Positions 8,845 to 16,877 of a stretch of DNA of 40,014 nt are shown piece after piece. Below the pieces are notes generated by a model. That model did not search any database and had not been told where the DNA came from. It saw only the letters and a list, made by a program, of their open reading frames with translations. The DNA is from an uncultured Lachnospiraceae bacterium (lineage in GTDB: Bacteria > Bacillota > Clostridia > Lachnospirales > Lachnospiraceae). Location of the stretch: positions 1-40,014 of the forward strand of contig CADABQ010000049.1 of the NCBI GenBank assembly GCA_902786205.1, given 5' to 3'. The translations under genes were made by a program, and so were the position numbers. Each line of letters starts with the position of its first letter. The first letter of the stretch is position 1.

Positions 8845-9623
8845 TGTGGAAAAGCATCTGGAGAAGAAAATCTTTTAAAATTGGAATAGGAATATTGGGT
8901 ATCGTTGTGTTGCTCGGTGTTATAAATTTTATACCTACTTTTCAATTAAAGACTAGGGACATGTCTGTTTTAAGAGGAAAGTGGATTGATGTATATTATG
9001 AAACAGAGAAAGAAGCAGCGGAAGATGTCTTTCAATATGCGGATGCAGAAACAGAGTCACTTGCGCGAAAGCTTGGATTTGATACAAAAGAAAAAATAAA
9101 TGTTTATATTTATGATTCCCAGAAGACCATGCAAAGAAAAAAATATGGTTTGATTGGTCCGTTGCTTCGATTAGATTGGTACATAGGTGATAATATTGGA
9201 ACGAATGTTATTTTGACCTCACCAGCAAATCCGGGTAAGGTACACGATTATAAGAATAATAAATATGCAGTATTGCATGAAATTGTGCATGCATATATTA
9301 GCGTTACAAATCCTAACATACACTTGTGGTTGACAGAGGGGTGTGCATTATATCTAACGAATGGAGAACCATTTTACAAAAAGTATCTGGATTGTATGCC
9401 AATACCATCCTATAAGGAAACGTGTACACGAAATCCAATTCGATTTTCAAATTGTGGCGGATATACTTTTTCACAAACCTATATAGAATATCTTGAAAAA
9501 ACATATGGCTGGAAAAAGGTTCTACAATTGATAAAAACAGAAAATTATTCAGATGTATTTGGAAAGGATAGAAAAGAAATATATAGGGAATGGGTAAAAT
9601 TTGTGGAAAACTATTATCAGTAG
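8844..9623 (+). CDS. Membrane-anchored gluzincin metalloprotease (peptidase MA-like)
   Basis: A 259-residue protein with an N-terminal membrane helix (about 12-31) and an extracellular domain. That domain contains the zinc protease motif HEIVH (H145, E146, H149) followed by the third ligand E165 in LTEGCALYL. The HExxH plus downstream E-G arrangement is that of gluzincins such as the peptidase MA-like family. The start is GTG at 8844, overlapping the upstream TAG (TAGTG). Being coupled to the VWA and small membrane protein, it plausibly processes or is presented by them at the cell surface; this is inference. A terminator follows. Confidence 0.8.
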   Translation: MWKSIWRRKSFKIGIGILGIVVLLGVINFIPTFQLKTRDMSVLRGKWIDVYYETEKEAAEDVFQYADAETESLARKLGFDTKEKINVYIYDSQKTMQRKKYGLIGPLLRLDWYIGDNIGTNVILTSPANPGKVHDYKNNKYAVLHEIVHAYISVTNPNIHLWLTEGCALYLTNGEPFYKKYLDCMPIPSYKETCTRNPIRFSNCGGYTFSQTYIEYLEKTYGWKKVLQLIKTENYSDVFGKDRKEIYREWVKFVENYYQ

Positions 9624-9672
9624 GAATGATAGAAAACAACAATTGGTGTGTTATGACAATTAGAATGTATAA

Positions 9673-9705
9673 AGGCAGGTAATCAATAAGGTTATCTGTC
9701 TTTTT
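9673..9705 (+). terminator. Intrinsic terminator of the VWA-protease operon
   Basis: AGGCAGGTAATC pairs with GGTTATCTGTCT (12 bp with G-U pairs) around an AATAA loop and runs into TTTTT. It closes the three-gene unit 50 bp after the protease stop. Confidence 0.8.
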
Positions 9706-9763
9706 GTATGTCAATGATATTCGCAATCCGCATTGCTATTTGCTCATATAAAAGCTGCACTGC

Positions 9764-9812
9764 GTGCCTTACGAGGTACGGGGCTTGAACCCTGCACCTC
9801 CATAAGAGTACC
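9764..9812 (-). other. tRNA-like 3' remnant (T-arm like sequence)
   Basis: On the minus strand this stretch contains GGGTTCAAGCCC, the sequence of a tRNA T-arm, flanked by pairing GAGGT and ACCTC. No D-arm, anticodon arm or full acceptor stem can be built around it. It is therefore a fragment, possibly left by an integration event at a tRNA 3' end, or a chance match. It lies at the upstream border of the helicase gene. Confidence 0.3.
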
Positions 9813-9939
9813 CCATTGCAGAAATATTTTTTTGGCTGGATTAATACTAAAGTAATAGTTACAGAACGGAAAGTATAGTGTTTTGTAAAAAAATAAGATA
9901 TAATAGTTTTATAGTGTATGTATGAGGAGGGAGAACGAT

Positions 9940-12900
9940 ATGGGAGAAAAGTATGAGTTGTTGAGAAGGGGGTTAGCTACCGCATTTATTGATAGTAATA
10001 CCGCATCTAATCTTGCATATAAACCACAATTTGTATCAAATAATTATAAAGAAGGAAAAAAAGTGCTTTCTGCCATTGAAGAGGAATTATTAGATTGTGA
10101 TTCGTTTGTGATTAGTGTTGCTTTTATCACAAGAGGGGGAATAACACCGTTACTTCAAACATTTAAAGAATTAGAGAATAAAGGAATACCAGGAAGAATA
10201 TTAACGACGGACTATTTGAATTTTAGTGAACCAGAAGCACTTAACTGTCTTGACGGATTAAGTAATATAACTTTGAAAATGTATCGAACTAAACAAGTAC
10301 AAGAAGGTTTTCATACGAAAGGATACATTTTTAAAAAGGGCGAATTTTATCGGATTATTGTGGGAAGTTCGAATGTAACACAAACCGCACTTACAACAAA
10401 TAAAGAGTGGAATACAAAAATAGTTTCAACGAAACAGGGAGAATATACACAGGATATATTAGATGAGTTTGAAAAACTATGGGATTCTCCCCACGCTATG
10501 GAATACGAGAGATTTATAGAAGAGTATACAGAGGAATATTTAAAGAATAAGATTATTCAAAAACAAAGAAAAGTTGCAAGAGAGAAAGAAGTTGTTTCGT
10601 TAGAAGAATTCACATTACAACCCAATTCTATGCAAGTGCAATTTATTGCAAATTTGCAGAAATTGTATGAAGAAAAAGAAGAAAAGGCGTTGCTTATTTC
10701 TGCAACAGGTACAGGAAAAACATATGCATCTGCGTTTGCTATGCGAGAATTAGGATTTAAAAGGGTGTTATTTTTAGTACATAGAAATCAAATTGCGAAA
10801 CAAGCGTTAAAGTCATATCGTAAGGTGTTTGGTGGAAAAATAAGAATGGGAATGTTTATTGGAAAGCATCAGGATTATGATGCAGATTTTATTTTTGCAA
10901 CAGTGCAGACCTTGAGTAAAGAAGAAAATCTTAAAAAGTTACCTAGAAATTATTTTGACTGTTGTATATACGATGAGGCACATCATACGGCAGCAGACAG
11001 TTATAAGCGTGTAATGGATTATTTTACACCAGAATTTACTCTTGGTATGACTGCGACACCGGATAAAAGGGATGATTATATAGATGGGAGAAATATTTAC
11101 GAAATATTCAATCACCAGATTGCATATGAAATAAGATTGCAGCAGGCAATGGAGGAAGATTTGTTATGCCCGTTTCATTATTTTGGAGTGACAGATATTG
11201 AAAGAATTAAAGATACAGGAAAATCAAGAGAGGAACAACTAGAAAATTTTCGTTTTCTTACATCAGATGAGCGTGTGAAACATGTCATGGAACAGGCAAA
11301 GTACTATGGTTATTGTGGGAATCGTGTGAAAGGGTTGATTTTTTGTAGTAGGGTGGAAGAAGCACAGGAATTATCAAAGAAGTTTAATAAAAATGGATGG
11401 AGAACACTTGTATTAACTGGTAGTGACTCGGAAGAAGAAAGAGCGAAGGCGATAGAACGTTTGATAATGGAGGAGAAAGATTCTGGGGATTACGAATCGG
11501 ATGTGGATGTGACAGAAGGACCACTGGATTACATTTTATCAGTTGATATTTTTTCAGAAGGTGTGGATGTACCACAAATCAATCAGGTTATTATGCTTCG
11601 CCCAACTCAGTCGCCAATTGTATTTGTGCAGCAGTTAGGAAGGGGCCTACGCAAAGCAGATGAAAAGGAATATGTTGTTATACTTGATTTTATTGGAAAT
11701 TATAAAAATAATTTTATGATTCCTATTGCACTTTCGGGAGATCGTACATATAACAAAGATAATATTCGCCGTTATGTTATGGAAGGTGGAAGAGTATTAC
11801 CAGGAGCTAGTACCATTCATTTTGACAAAGTTTCTAGAAAAAGAATTTTTTCAGCAATTGATAATGCAAATTTTAGTGATTTAAAATTGATTAAGGAAAA
11901 TTATACGAATTTAAAAAATAAATTGGGACATATTCCTGCATTACAAGATTTCGATAAATATGGGGAAATGGATGTACTTCGTATTTTTGATAATAAAAGT
12001 CTAGGTTCTTATTATAGATTTTTGGTAAAGTATGAAGATGAATATACGATTCGTTTATCAGAAGAGGAAGAAAAAGTAATTGAATTTGTTTCAAAAAAAT
12101 TGGCAAGCGGAAAGCGAGTACAGGAATTATTATTACTTCGGAGAATGTTAAAATATAAAGATACATTGAAAAATACAGATGTATTAGAAGATTGGAGTTG
12201 TGATTTAAGGGATCGGTATGGAATAATTGTCAATGAACAACAAGTTTTAAATGTAGTGAGTGTTATGACGAATAATTTCCAATCTGGAGTAAGCAAAAAA
12301 ACATATGATAATTGTGTTTTTGTGGAGAAGATGGAAAACTATTTTAAGGAAGAAAGATTTCGTTCATACGATGAAAAGTTGAGAGGAGGGGAAAAATATA
12401 CCATTTCGTCGAATTTTCATAGCATGCTGGAGAATACAGTATTTTATCAAATATTATCTGAACTTGTGGAATTTGGTATCAACAGATATGAAACGCAGTA
12501 CAGAAAGCATTATGAAGATACAGATTTTGTTTTATACCAGAAGTATACTTATGAGGATGCATGCCGCTTATTAAATTGGGAGAGTAATGAAGTGCCGTTA
12601 AATATCGGTGGATATAAGTATGATAAAAAGACAAAAACATTTCCTGTATTTATAAATTATAATAAAAATGAGGAAATAAGTGATACTACAAAATATGAAG
12701 ATCATTTTATAAATAGCAGTAGTTTAATTGCGATTTCTAAAAATGGAAGAAGTTTGCAATCAGAGGATGTACAAAATTTTATTCATGCAAAAGAACGTGG
12801 TATTGATGTACAGTTATTTGTGCGGAAGAATAAAGATGATAAGATTTCAAAAGAGTTTTATTATTTAGGAAGAATGGAAGCAACAGGGCGAACAGAAGAA

Positions 12901-12999
12901 ATTATTATGAATAATACAGATAAGACTGCTGTTAAAATTGAATGGAAGCTGGATGTACCAGTAAGAGAAGATATTTATGAGTATATTGTGAGGGAGTAA
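9940..12999 (+). CDS. PLD-nuclease / DEAH helicase fusion with DUF3427-type C-terminus
   Basis: A 1019-residue multidomain protein. Residues about 30-190 form a phospholipase-D-like nuclease domain with one HTK (H125) and GSSN motif. A superfamily 2 helicase follows, with Walker A ATGTGKT (about 254-260), DEAH (about 345-348), GMTATP (about 370) and motif VI QQLGRGLRK (about 564). The long C-terminal third resembles the DUF3427 region of such helicases. Known relatives are DNA or RNA translocases found alone or in defence islands. Here it stands alone after a tRNA-like remnant, which fits horizontal acquisition. The ATG at 9940 lies eight bases after GAGGAGGG; an in-frame ATG at 9922 is upstream of that ribosome site. 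Confidence 0.87.
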   Translation: MGEKYELLRRGLATAFIDSNTASNLAYKPQFVSNNYKEGKKVLSAIEEELLDCDSFVISVAFITRGGITPLLQTFKELENKGIPGRILTTDYLNFSEPEALNCLDGLSNITLKMYRTKQVQEGFHTKGYIFKKGEFYRIIVGSSNVTQTALTTNKEWNTKIVSTKQGEYTQDILDEFEKLWDSPHAMEYERFIEEYTEEYLKNKIIQKQRKVAREKEVVSLEEFTLQPNSMQVQFIANLQKLYEEKEEKALLISATGTGKTYASAFAMRELGFKRVLFLVHRNQIAKQALKSYRKVFGGKIRMGMFIGKHQDYDADFIFATVQTLSKEENLKKLPRNYFDCCIYDEAHHTAADSYKRVMDYFTPEFTLGMTATPDKRDDYIDGRNIYEIFNHQIAYEIRLQQAMEEDLLCPFHYFGVTDIERIKDTGKSREEQLENFRFLTSDERVKHVMEQAKYYGYCGNRVKGLIFCSRVEEAQELSKKFNKNGWRTLVLTGSDSEEERAKAIERLIMEEKDSGDYESDVDVTEGPLDYILSVDIFSEGVDVPQINQVIMLRPTQSPIVFVQQLGRGLRKADEKEYVVILDFIGNYKNNFMIPIALSGDRTYNKDNIRRYVMEGGRVLPGASTIHFDKVSRKRIFSAIDNANFSDLKLIKENYTNLKNKLGHIPALQDFDKYGEMDVLRIFDNKSLGSYYRFLVKYEDEYTIRLSEEEEKVIEFVSKKLASGKRVQELLLLRRMLKYKDTLKNTDVLEDWSCDLRDRYGIIVNEQQVLNVVSVMTNNFQSGVSKKTYDNCVFVEKMENYFKEERFRSYDEKLRGGEKYTISSNFHSMLENTVFYQILSELVEFGINRYETQYRKHYEDTDFVLYQKYTYEDACRLLNWESNEVPLNIGGYKYDKKTKTFPVFINYNKNEEISDTTKYEDHFINSSSLIAISKNGRSLQSEDVQNFIHAKERGIDVQLFVRKNKDDKISKEFYYLGRMEATGRTEEIIMNNTDKTAVKIEWKLDVPVREDIYEYIVRE

Positions 13000-13098
13000 A
13001 ATAGAAAAGAACCGCATGTGCAATATATATAATTTTACAATTTTCAGTAGAAACAAAATAAATTGCAAAAGAAAAAAGAAAGATTAGGAGCATACAAA

Positions 13099-13535
13099 AT
13101 GAATTGGTTTATAAAACTTATAGTTACATTTTTTGCCGGAATGGGTGCAGGGCTTGGAACTGGATTTGCCGGAATGAGTGCAGCGGCGGTAATCAGTCCG
13201 ATGCTTATTACATTTTTGCATATGGATCCGTTTATGGCGGTATGATGATGCTGTTGATTTTAACCTCTGTTTTGGAATATGATTTGAAAACAGCCATTGG
13301 GACCAGTGTGTTTGTTATGGCTTTTACCGCTTTTACAGGTGCAGTATCTCATTTTGCTATCGCTGGAAAACCGGATTGGTTTGTATGGGGACTTTGCGTG
13401 ATATTTACCTTATTATGGGCAAGAATAGCAGCTAAATTTGCCAATAAGGCTTCTGCTGAAATGTTGAATAGGGCAACGGGAGTTGTGTTGGTTATTTTGG
13501 GAGTTGCAATTTTTATTTTTTCGAAACTTTCATAG
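13099..13535 (+). pseudogene. TauE/SafE sulfite exporter family permease, internally deleted
   Basis: The first 48 codons (from ATG 13099, after TTAGGAG) encode the normal N-terminus of a TauE/SafE permease, including GAGLGTGFAGMSAAAVISP. At about 13240 the protein homology jumps to a different frame and to the C-terminal repeat (GGMMMLLILTSV onward to 13535), which ends normally. Family members are about 250 residues, so roughly 90-100 central codons are missing. The joint lies at GGCGGT, which could be the end of the codons for MAV in the first half and for the GGGG loop of the second, so deletion by short homology is likely. The product cannot be a functional transporter. Confidence 0.8.
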
Positions 13536-13537
13536 AA

Positions 13538-13586
13538 AAAGTCCCTTTTGAATACCTGTTTATGAGTAATCAGAAGGGACTTTCTG
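13538..13586. terminator. Bidirectional terminator between permease remnant and DAHP synthase
   Basis: AAAGTCCCTT and AAGGGACTTT form a 10-bp stem around a 26-base loop between two convergent genes. Short T runs occur on both sides, so it can serve either strand. Confidence 0.6.
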
Positions 13587-13599
13587 TGTTGTACTTTCT

Positions 13600-14634
13600 T
13601 TATAATAATTCAGCAATATCAAGGATGAGACGTTCTGTTTTTTCCCATCCAAGACATGGATCTGTAATGGATTTTCCATAACAGCCTTCTCCAATTTTCT
13701 GATTGCCGTCTTTTAGATAACTTTCGATCATAAATCCCTTTACAAAGGAACGAATATCTTTGGATAAATGACAGCTATGCAATACTTCTTTACAGATTCG
13801 GATTTGAGCTAAGTAGTTTTTGTTCGAATTTGCATGATTGGTATCTACGATAACACCTTGATTTTCTAAATCTCTCTTCTGGTATGCTTCATACAAATGT
13901 TCCAAATCTTCATAATGATAATTCGAGTAGCACTTTCCGTCCTCTTTCACATATCCTCTTAAAATAGCATGTGCAAAAGGATTCCCTGGTGTTTCTACCT
14001 CGTATCCACGGTAGGAGATGGTATGTGGAATTTGTGCTGCTAAAATAGAGTTTAACATAACTTCCAAATCTCCACTGGTAGGATTTTTCATTCCAACTGG
14101 AATGCCAACACCACTTGCAGTTAGTCTGTGTTGCTGATTTTCTACGGAACGAGCACCTACCGCTACATAGGATAGTACATCGGATAGGTAGCTATGATTT
14201 TCAGGGTAAAGCATTTCGTCCGCACAAGTAAGCTCAGTCTCTTGTACAGCACGGATATGTAATTCACGAAGGGAAAGTAATCCTTTCAACATATCCGGAT
14301 CTTCTTCTGGGTCCGGTTGCAATGCAATTCCTTTATAGCCTTCACCAGTTGTTCTTGGTTTATTTGTGTAGATTCGAGGAACTAAAATTAATTTCTCTTC
14401 TACTATTTCTTGTACTTTTTTTAATCTACTGATATATTCTAATACAGCATCTTCACGGTCTGCAGAGCAAGGACCGATAATTAACATCATTTTATCGGAT
14501 TTTCCGCTTAAAATATCTGCAATAATTTGATCTCGTTGCTCCTTTACTGCTTTCATTCGTTCTGTCATTGGAAATTTTTCCTTTAACTCATTTGGAGAAT
14601 ATAATTTTCTTTTTATATTCATTTGCATATCCAT
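13600..14634 (-). CDS. 3-deoxy-7-phosphoheptulonate (DAHP) synthase, class I
   Basis: Catalyses condensation of phosphoenolpyruvate and erythrose-4-phosphate, the first step of the shikimate pathway. At 344 residues it matches the class I AroF/G/H type. Visible motifs are GPCSADRED (metal-binding Cys), LVPRIYTNKPRTTGEGYKG, CADEMLYPE, GARSVENQ, VDTNHANSNKN (metal His), GFMIES (Glu) and SITDPCLGW (Asp). The start chosen is the ATG at 14634, nine bases after AAAGGA; a TTG at 14652 overlaps that ribosome site. Which aromatic amino acid inhibits it cannot be read. It is a single-gene unit with a perfect promoter and no attenuator in its 70-base leader. Confidence 0.92.
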   Translation of the reverse strand: MDMQMNIKRKLYSPNELKEKFPMTERMKAVKEQRDQIIADILSGKSDKMMLIIGPCSADREDAVLEYISRLKKVQEIVEEKLILVPRIYTNKPRTTGEGYKGIALQPDPEEDPDMLKGLLSLRELHIRAVQETELTCADEMLYPENHSYLSDVLSYVAVGARSVENQQHRLTASGVGIPVGMKNPTSGDLEVMLNSILAAQIPHTISYRGYEVETPGNPFAHAILRGYVKEDGKCYSNYHYEDLEHLYEAYQKRDLENQGVIVDTNHANSNKNYLAQIRICKEVLHSCHLSKDIRSFVKGFMIESYLKDGNQKIGEGCYGKSITDPCLGWEKTERLILDIAELL

Positions 14635-14709
14635 GCTATTCAATCCTTTCAAGTATATTCATTGTCCGCTGCTATTCACGGCCATTTTTTAAAAATTTGT
14701 TGATACTTC

Positions 14710-14738
14710 ATTATACAGACTGCGGATATACTTGTCAA
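14710..14738 (-). promoter_or_regulatory. Consensus promoter of DAHP synthase
   Basis: On the minus strand a perfect TTGACA (14733-14738) and a perfect TATAAT (14710-14715) are separated by 17 bp, about 76 bp ahead of the start codon. No T-box or other regulatory RNA is visible in the short leader. Confidence 0.8.
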
Positions 14739-14864
14739 ACCAATTAAAAGTAAGAAAGTAGAAAATACGGTAACGGTGTATGGTTTAGTTTGGGATATAA
14801 ATAAAATGTCAGAATAAACAAATTGACGAAAAAGATTCTTTTTGGATGGGTGATTACAAAATAT

Positions 14865-14894
14865 TTGATATTAAGCGTTTAAATGTGATACAAT
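14865..14894 (+). promoter_or_regulatory. Promoter of putP, upstream of the hairpin repeat
   Basis: TTGATA at 14865-14870 and TACAAT at 14889-14894 are 18 bp apart. A transcript from here would carry the whole 165-base repeat copy in its 5' leader before the putP ribosome site. Confidence 0.55.
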
Positions 14895-14930
14895 AGACAA
14901 GTCTGTTTAATGGCAGATAAATATATAAAT

Positions 14931-15095
14931 ATGTACTCTCGGAATCTCCCTTGCACCCACTTTTGCGACTGTTTTTCCGCCAGCTATACACAAATTTAAT
15001 CAACGTACGCTCCACGTACGCCTCATAAAAATTTGTGCATATCTGACAAAAAAACATTTTGCAAAATCAGGCACAAAGAGACTCCGAGAGTACAT
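14931..15095 (+). repeat. MITE-like hairpin repeat, copy 1 (complete)
   Basis: A 165-bp element bounded by imperfect 17-bp inverted repeats: TGTACTCTCGGAATCTC on the left and GAGACTCCGAGAGTACA on the right, with one extra A/T at each tip. It is flanked by AAAT at 14927-14930 and 15096-15099, a probable 4-bp target duplication. Inside are a nested inverted repeat (CACAAATTT 14989-14997 / AAATTTGTG 15029-15037) and CGTACG-CTCCA-CGTACG at 15004-15020, so the whole can fold into one long hairpin. The left 99 bp are almost identical to copies at 19033 and 37489. It carries no transposase and lies in the putP leader. Confidence 0.85.
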
Positions 15096-15116
15096 AAATA
15101 ACTAAAGGAGGATATC

Positions 15117-16643
15117 ATGTCAATTTCTATTTCGTCAATTGCAATATTTGTTACAATTATTTTGTATTTGATTATGATGCTATTGATCGGTTTCAAATTC
15201 TCGAAAACCAATAATACGGTAGATGATTTTTACCTAGGCGGTAGAAAATTAGGACCATTTGTTACAGCCATGAGTGCAGAAGCTAGTGATATGAGTAGCT
15301 GGTTGCTTATGGGATTACCTGGTGTGGCGTATTTAAGCGGTATTTGTGATGCTTTTTGGACAGCTATGGGACTAGCCATAGGAACATGGGTGAACTGGCT
15401 TATTGTTTCAAAGCGAATTCGAAGATATAGTCATAAGATTGGAGCCATTACCATTCCTGATTTCTTTTCCAAACGATACAAGGATCAGCAAAATATTTTA
15501 ACTTGTGTATCTGCGTTAGTAATCATTATTTTCTTTATTCCATATACTGCAAGTGGATTTGCTGCTTGTGGTAAGTTATTCCATAGTTTATTTGGCATAG
15601 ATTATCATGTAGCAATGATTATCTGTGCAGTTATTATTGTCGCATATACTGCATTGGGAGGATTTCTTGCGGCTTCTACTACAGACTTGATTCAAAGTAT
15701 TGTTATGACCATTGCATTAGTTGTAGTGTTGGGTTATGGTACGAGTCAGGCTGGTGGTGTAGATGCTGTTATGGACAATGCCAAAAGTCTTGCAGGATAC
15801 TTATCTCTGACTTCTACACATGATGTAGTTGGTAATGTTGCAAAACCATATGGAATTATTACAATCATTTCTACCCTTGCATGGGGACTTGGATATTTTG
15901 GAATGCCTCACATTTTACTTCGCTTTATGGCAACAGAAGATGAGGAAAAACTTACACTTTCCCGTCGAATTGCAACTGTATGGGTTGTGATTTCTATGGC
16001 AATTTCAATTATCATTGGTATGGTTGGACTAGGTATGTCCAAAGCAGGAGTGATTGATACACTTGCTGGTTCAGAAAGTGAAACAATTATTGTAAGAATT
16101 TCACATGTATTAAGTTCACATGGAGTATTTGCAGCAGCGATTGCTGGTGTAATTTTAGCAGGTATTCTTGCGGCAACTATGTCAACTTCAGATAGTCAGT
16201 TATTGGCTGCGTCATCTAGTGTATCACAGAATATTTTGACTGATTTTTTCCATAAAAAAATGAGTCAGAAACAATCGGTTATTGTTGCCAGAGCAACTGT
16301 TATAGTAATCAGTCTTATTTCTATTTTCCTGGCATGGGATCAGAATAGTAGTGTATTTCAGATTGTAAGTTTTGCTTGGGCTGGATTTGGAGCTGCTTTT
16401 GGGCCAACGATGCTTTTAGCACTGTTTTGGAAGCGTAGCAATCGAAATGGTGCACTTGCAGGAATGATTGCAGGTGGAGCGATGGTATTTATTTGGAAAT
16501 ATCTGCTTCGTCCAATTGGCGGTTATTTTGACATTTATGAATTGTTACCAGCATTTATCCTAGCATTACTTGTGAATGTTTTGGTTAGCTTGTTAACCAA
16601 AGAACCTTCTAAAGAAGTAATAGAGGAATTTGAGAACATATAA
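15117..16643 (+). CDS. putP: Sodium/proline symporter PutP
   Basis: A 508-residue sodium:solute symporter with about 13 membrane helices, the usual PutP length. Recognisable segments are DDFYLGGRKLGPFVTAMSAEASDMSSW in helix 2 (sodium- and proline-binding region), the TALGGFLAASTTDL signature in helix 6, and LAATMSTSDSQLLAASSS in helix 9. It imports proline with sodium, for nutrition or osmoprotection. The ATG follows AAAGGAGGATATC. Transcription probably starts near 14901, so the mRNA leader includes the hairpin repeat. A strong terminator follows, making it a single-gene unit. Confidence 0.93.
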   Translation: MSISISSIAIFVTIILYLIMMLLIGFKFSKTNNTVDDFYLGGRKLGPFVTAMSAEASDMSSWLLMGLPGVAYLSGICDAFWTAMGLAIGTWVNWLIVSKRIRRYSHKIGAITIPDFFSKRYKDQQNILTCVSALVIIIFFIPYTASGFAACGKLFHSLFGIDYHVAMIICAVIIVAYTALGGFLAASTTDLIQSIVMTIALVVVLGYGTSQAGGVDAVMDNAKSLAGYLSLTSTHDVVGNVAKPYGIITIISTLAWGLGYFGMPHILLRFMATEDEEKLTLSRRIATVWVVISMAISIIIGMVGLGMSKAGVIDTLAGSESETIIVRISHVLSSHGVFAAAIAGVILAGILAATMSTSDSQLLAASSSVSQNILTDFFHKKMSQKQSVIVARATVIVISLISIFLAWDQNSSVFQIVSFAWAGFGAAFGPTMLLALFWKRSNRNGALAGMIAGGAMVFIWKYLLRPIGGYFDIYELLPAFILALLVNVLVSLLTKEPSKEVIEEFENI

Positions 16644-16731
16644 ACAGTTTCCATTTTTTAGATTTTTAAGAGGTAGGCAGTAAAAGCGTGTCTGATAAGG
16701 GAAAGTTTTGCACATAAATAAGTATAAAGAG

Positions 16732-16767
16732 AGCGAATCGGCAAAGAAAAATGTCGGTTCGCTTTTT
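16732..16767 (+). terminator. Intrinsic terminator after putP
   Basis: AGCGAATCGGCA pairs with TGTCGGTTCGCT (12 bp) around an eight-base A-rich loop and ends in TTTTT. It lies about 90 bp past the putP stop. Confidence 0.85.
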
Positions 16768-16799
16768 GTATTTGTAACAGTTCAGTTGGATAGAATAAA

Positions 16800-16828
16800 T
16801 TGACGTTTCTTTGGTAAAATGTTATAAT
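16800..16828 (+). promoter_or_regulatory. Promoter of the MarR-fusion operon
   Basis: TTGACG at 16800-16805 and a perfect TATAAT at 16823-16828 are 17 bp apart, directly ahead of two palindromes. Confidence 0.7.
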
Positions 16829-16833
16829 CCATA

Positions 16834-16862
16834 ATTAGAAAACTAATAATTAGAATTCTAAT
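16834..16862 (+). promoter_or_regulatory. Tandem palindromic operator for the MarR regulator
   Basis: ATTAGAAAACTAAT (16834-16847) and ATTAGAATTCTAAT (16849-16862) are two consecutive ATTAG-N4-CTAAT palindromes on a 15-bp repeat. They occupy the transcription start region just below the -10 box and just above the marR ribosome site. MarR dimers typically bind such 14-20 bp palindromes, so autorepression is likely. Confidence 0.7.
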
Positions 16863-16877
16863 AGAAAGGAGCTTTTG

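Noticed and set aside
9764..9812. Intact tRNA gene
   Set aside because: Only a T-arm-like part is present; D-arm, anticodon arm and acceptor stem cannot be formed.
13104..13245. First part of the second-frame reading of the TauE/SafE region
   Set aside because: Residues before about 13240 in this frame are a shadow of the true N-terminal frame; only the later part shows family homology.
14854..15057. Minus-strand reading frame across repeat copy 1
   Set aside because: Its similarity to frames at 18650-19117 comes only from the repeated DNA; no ribosome site, and the stretch is explained by the hairpin element.
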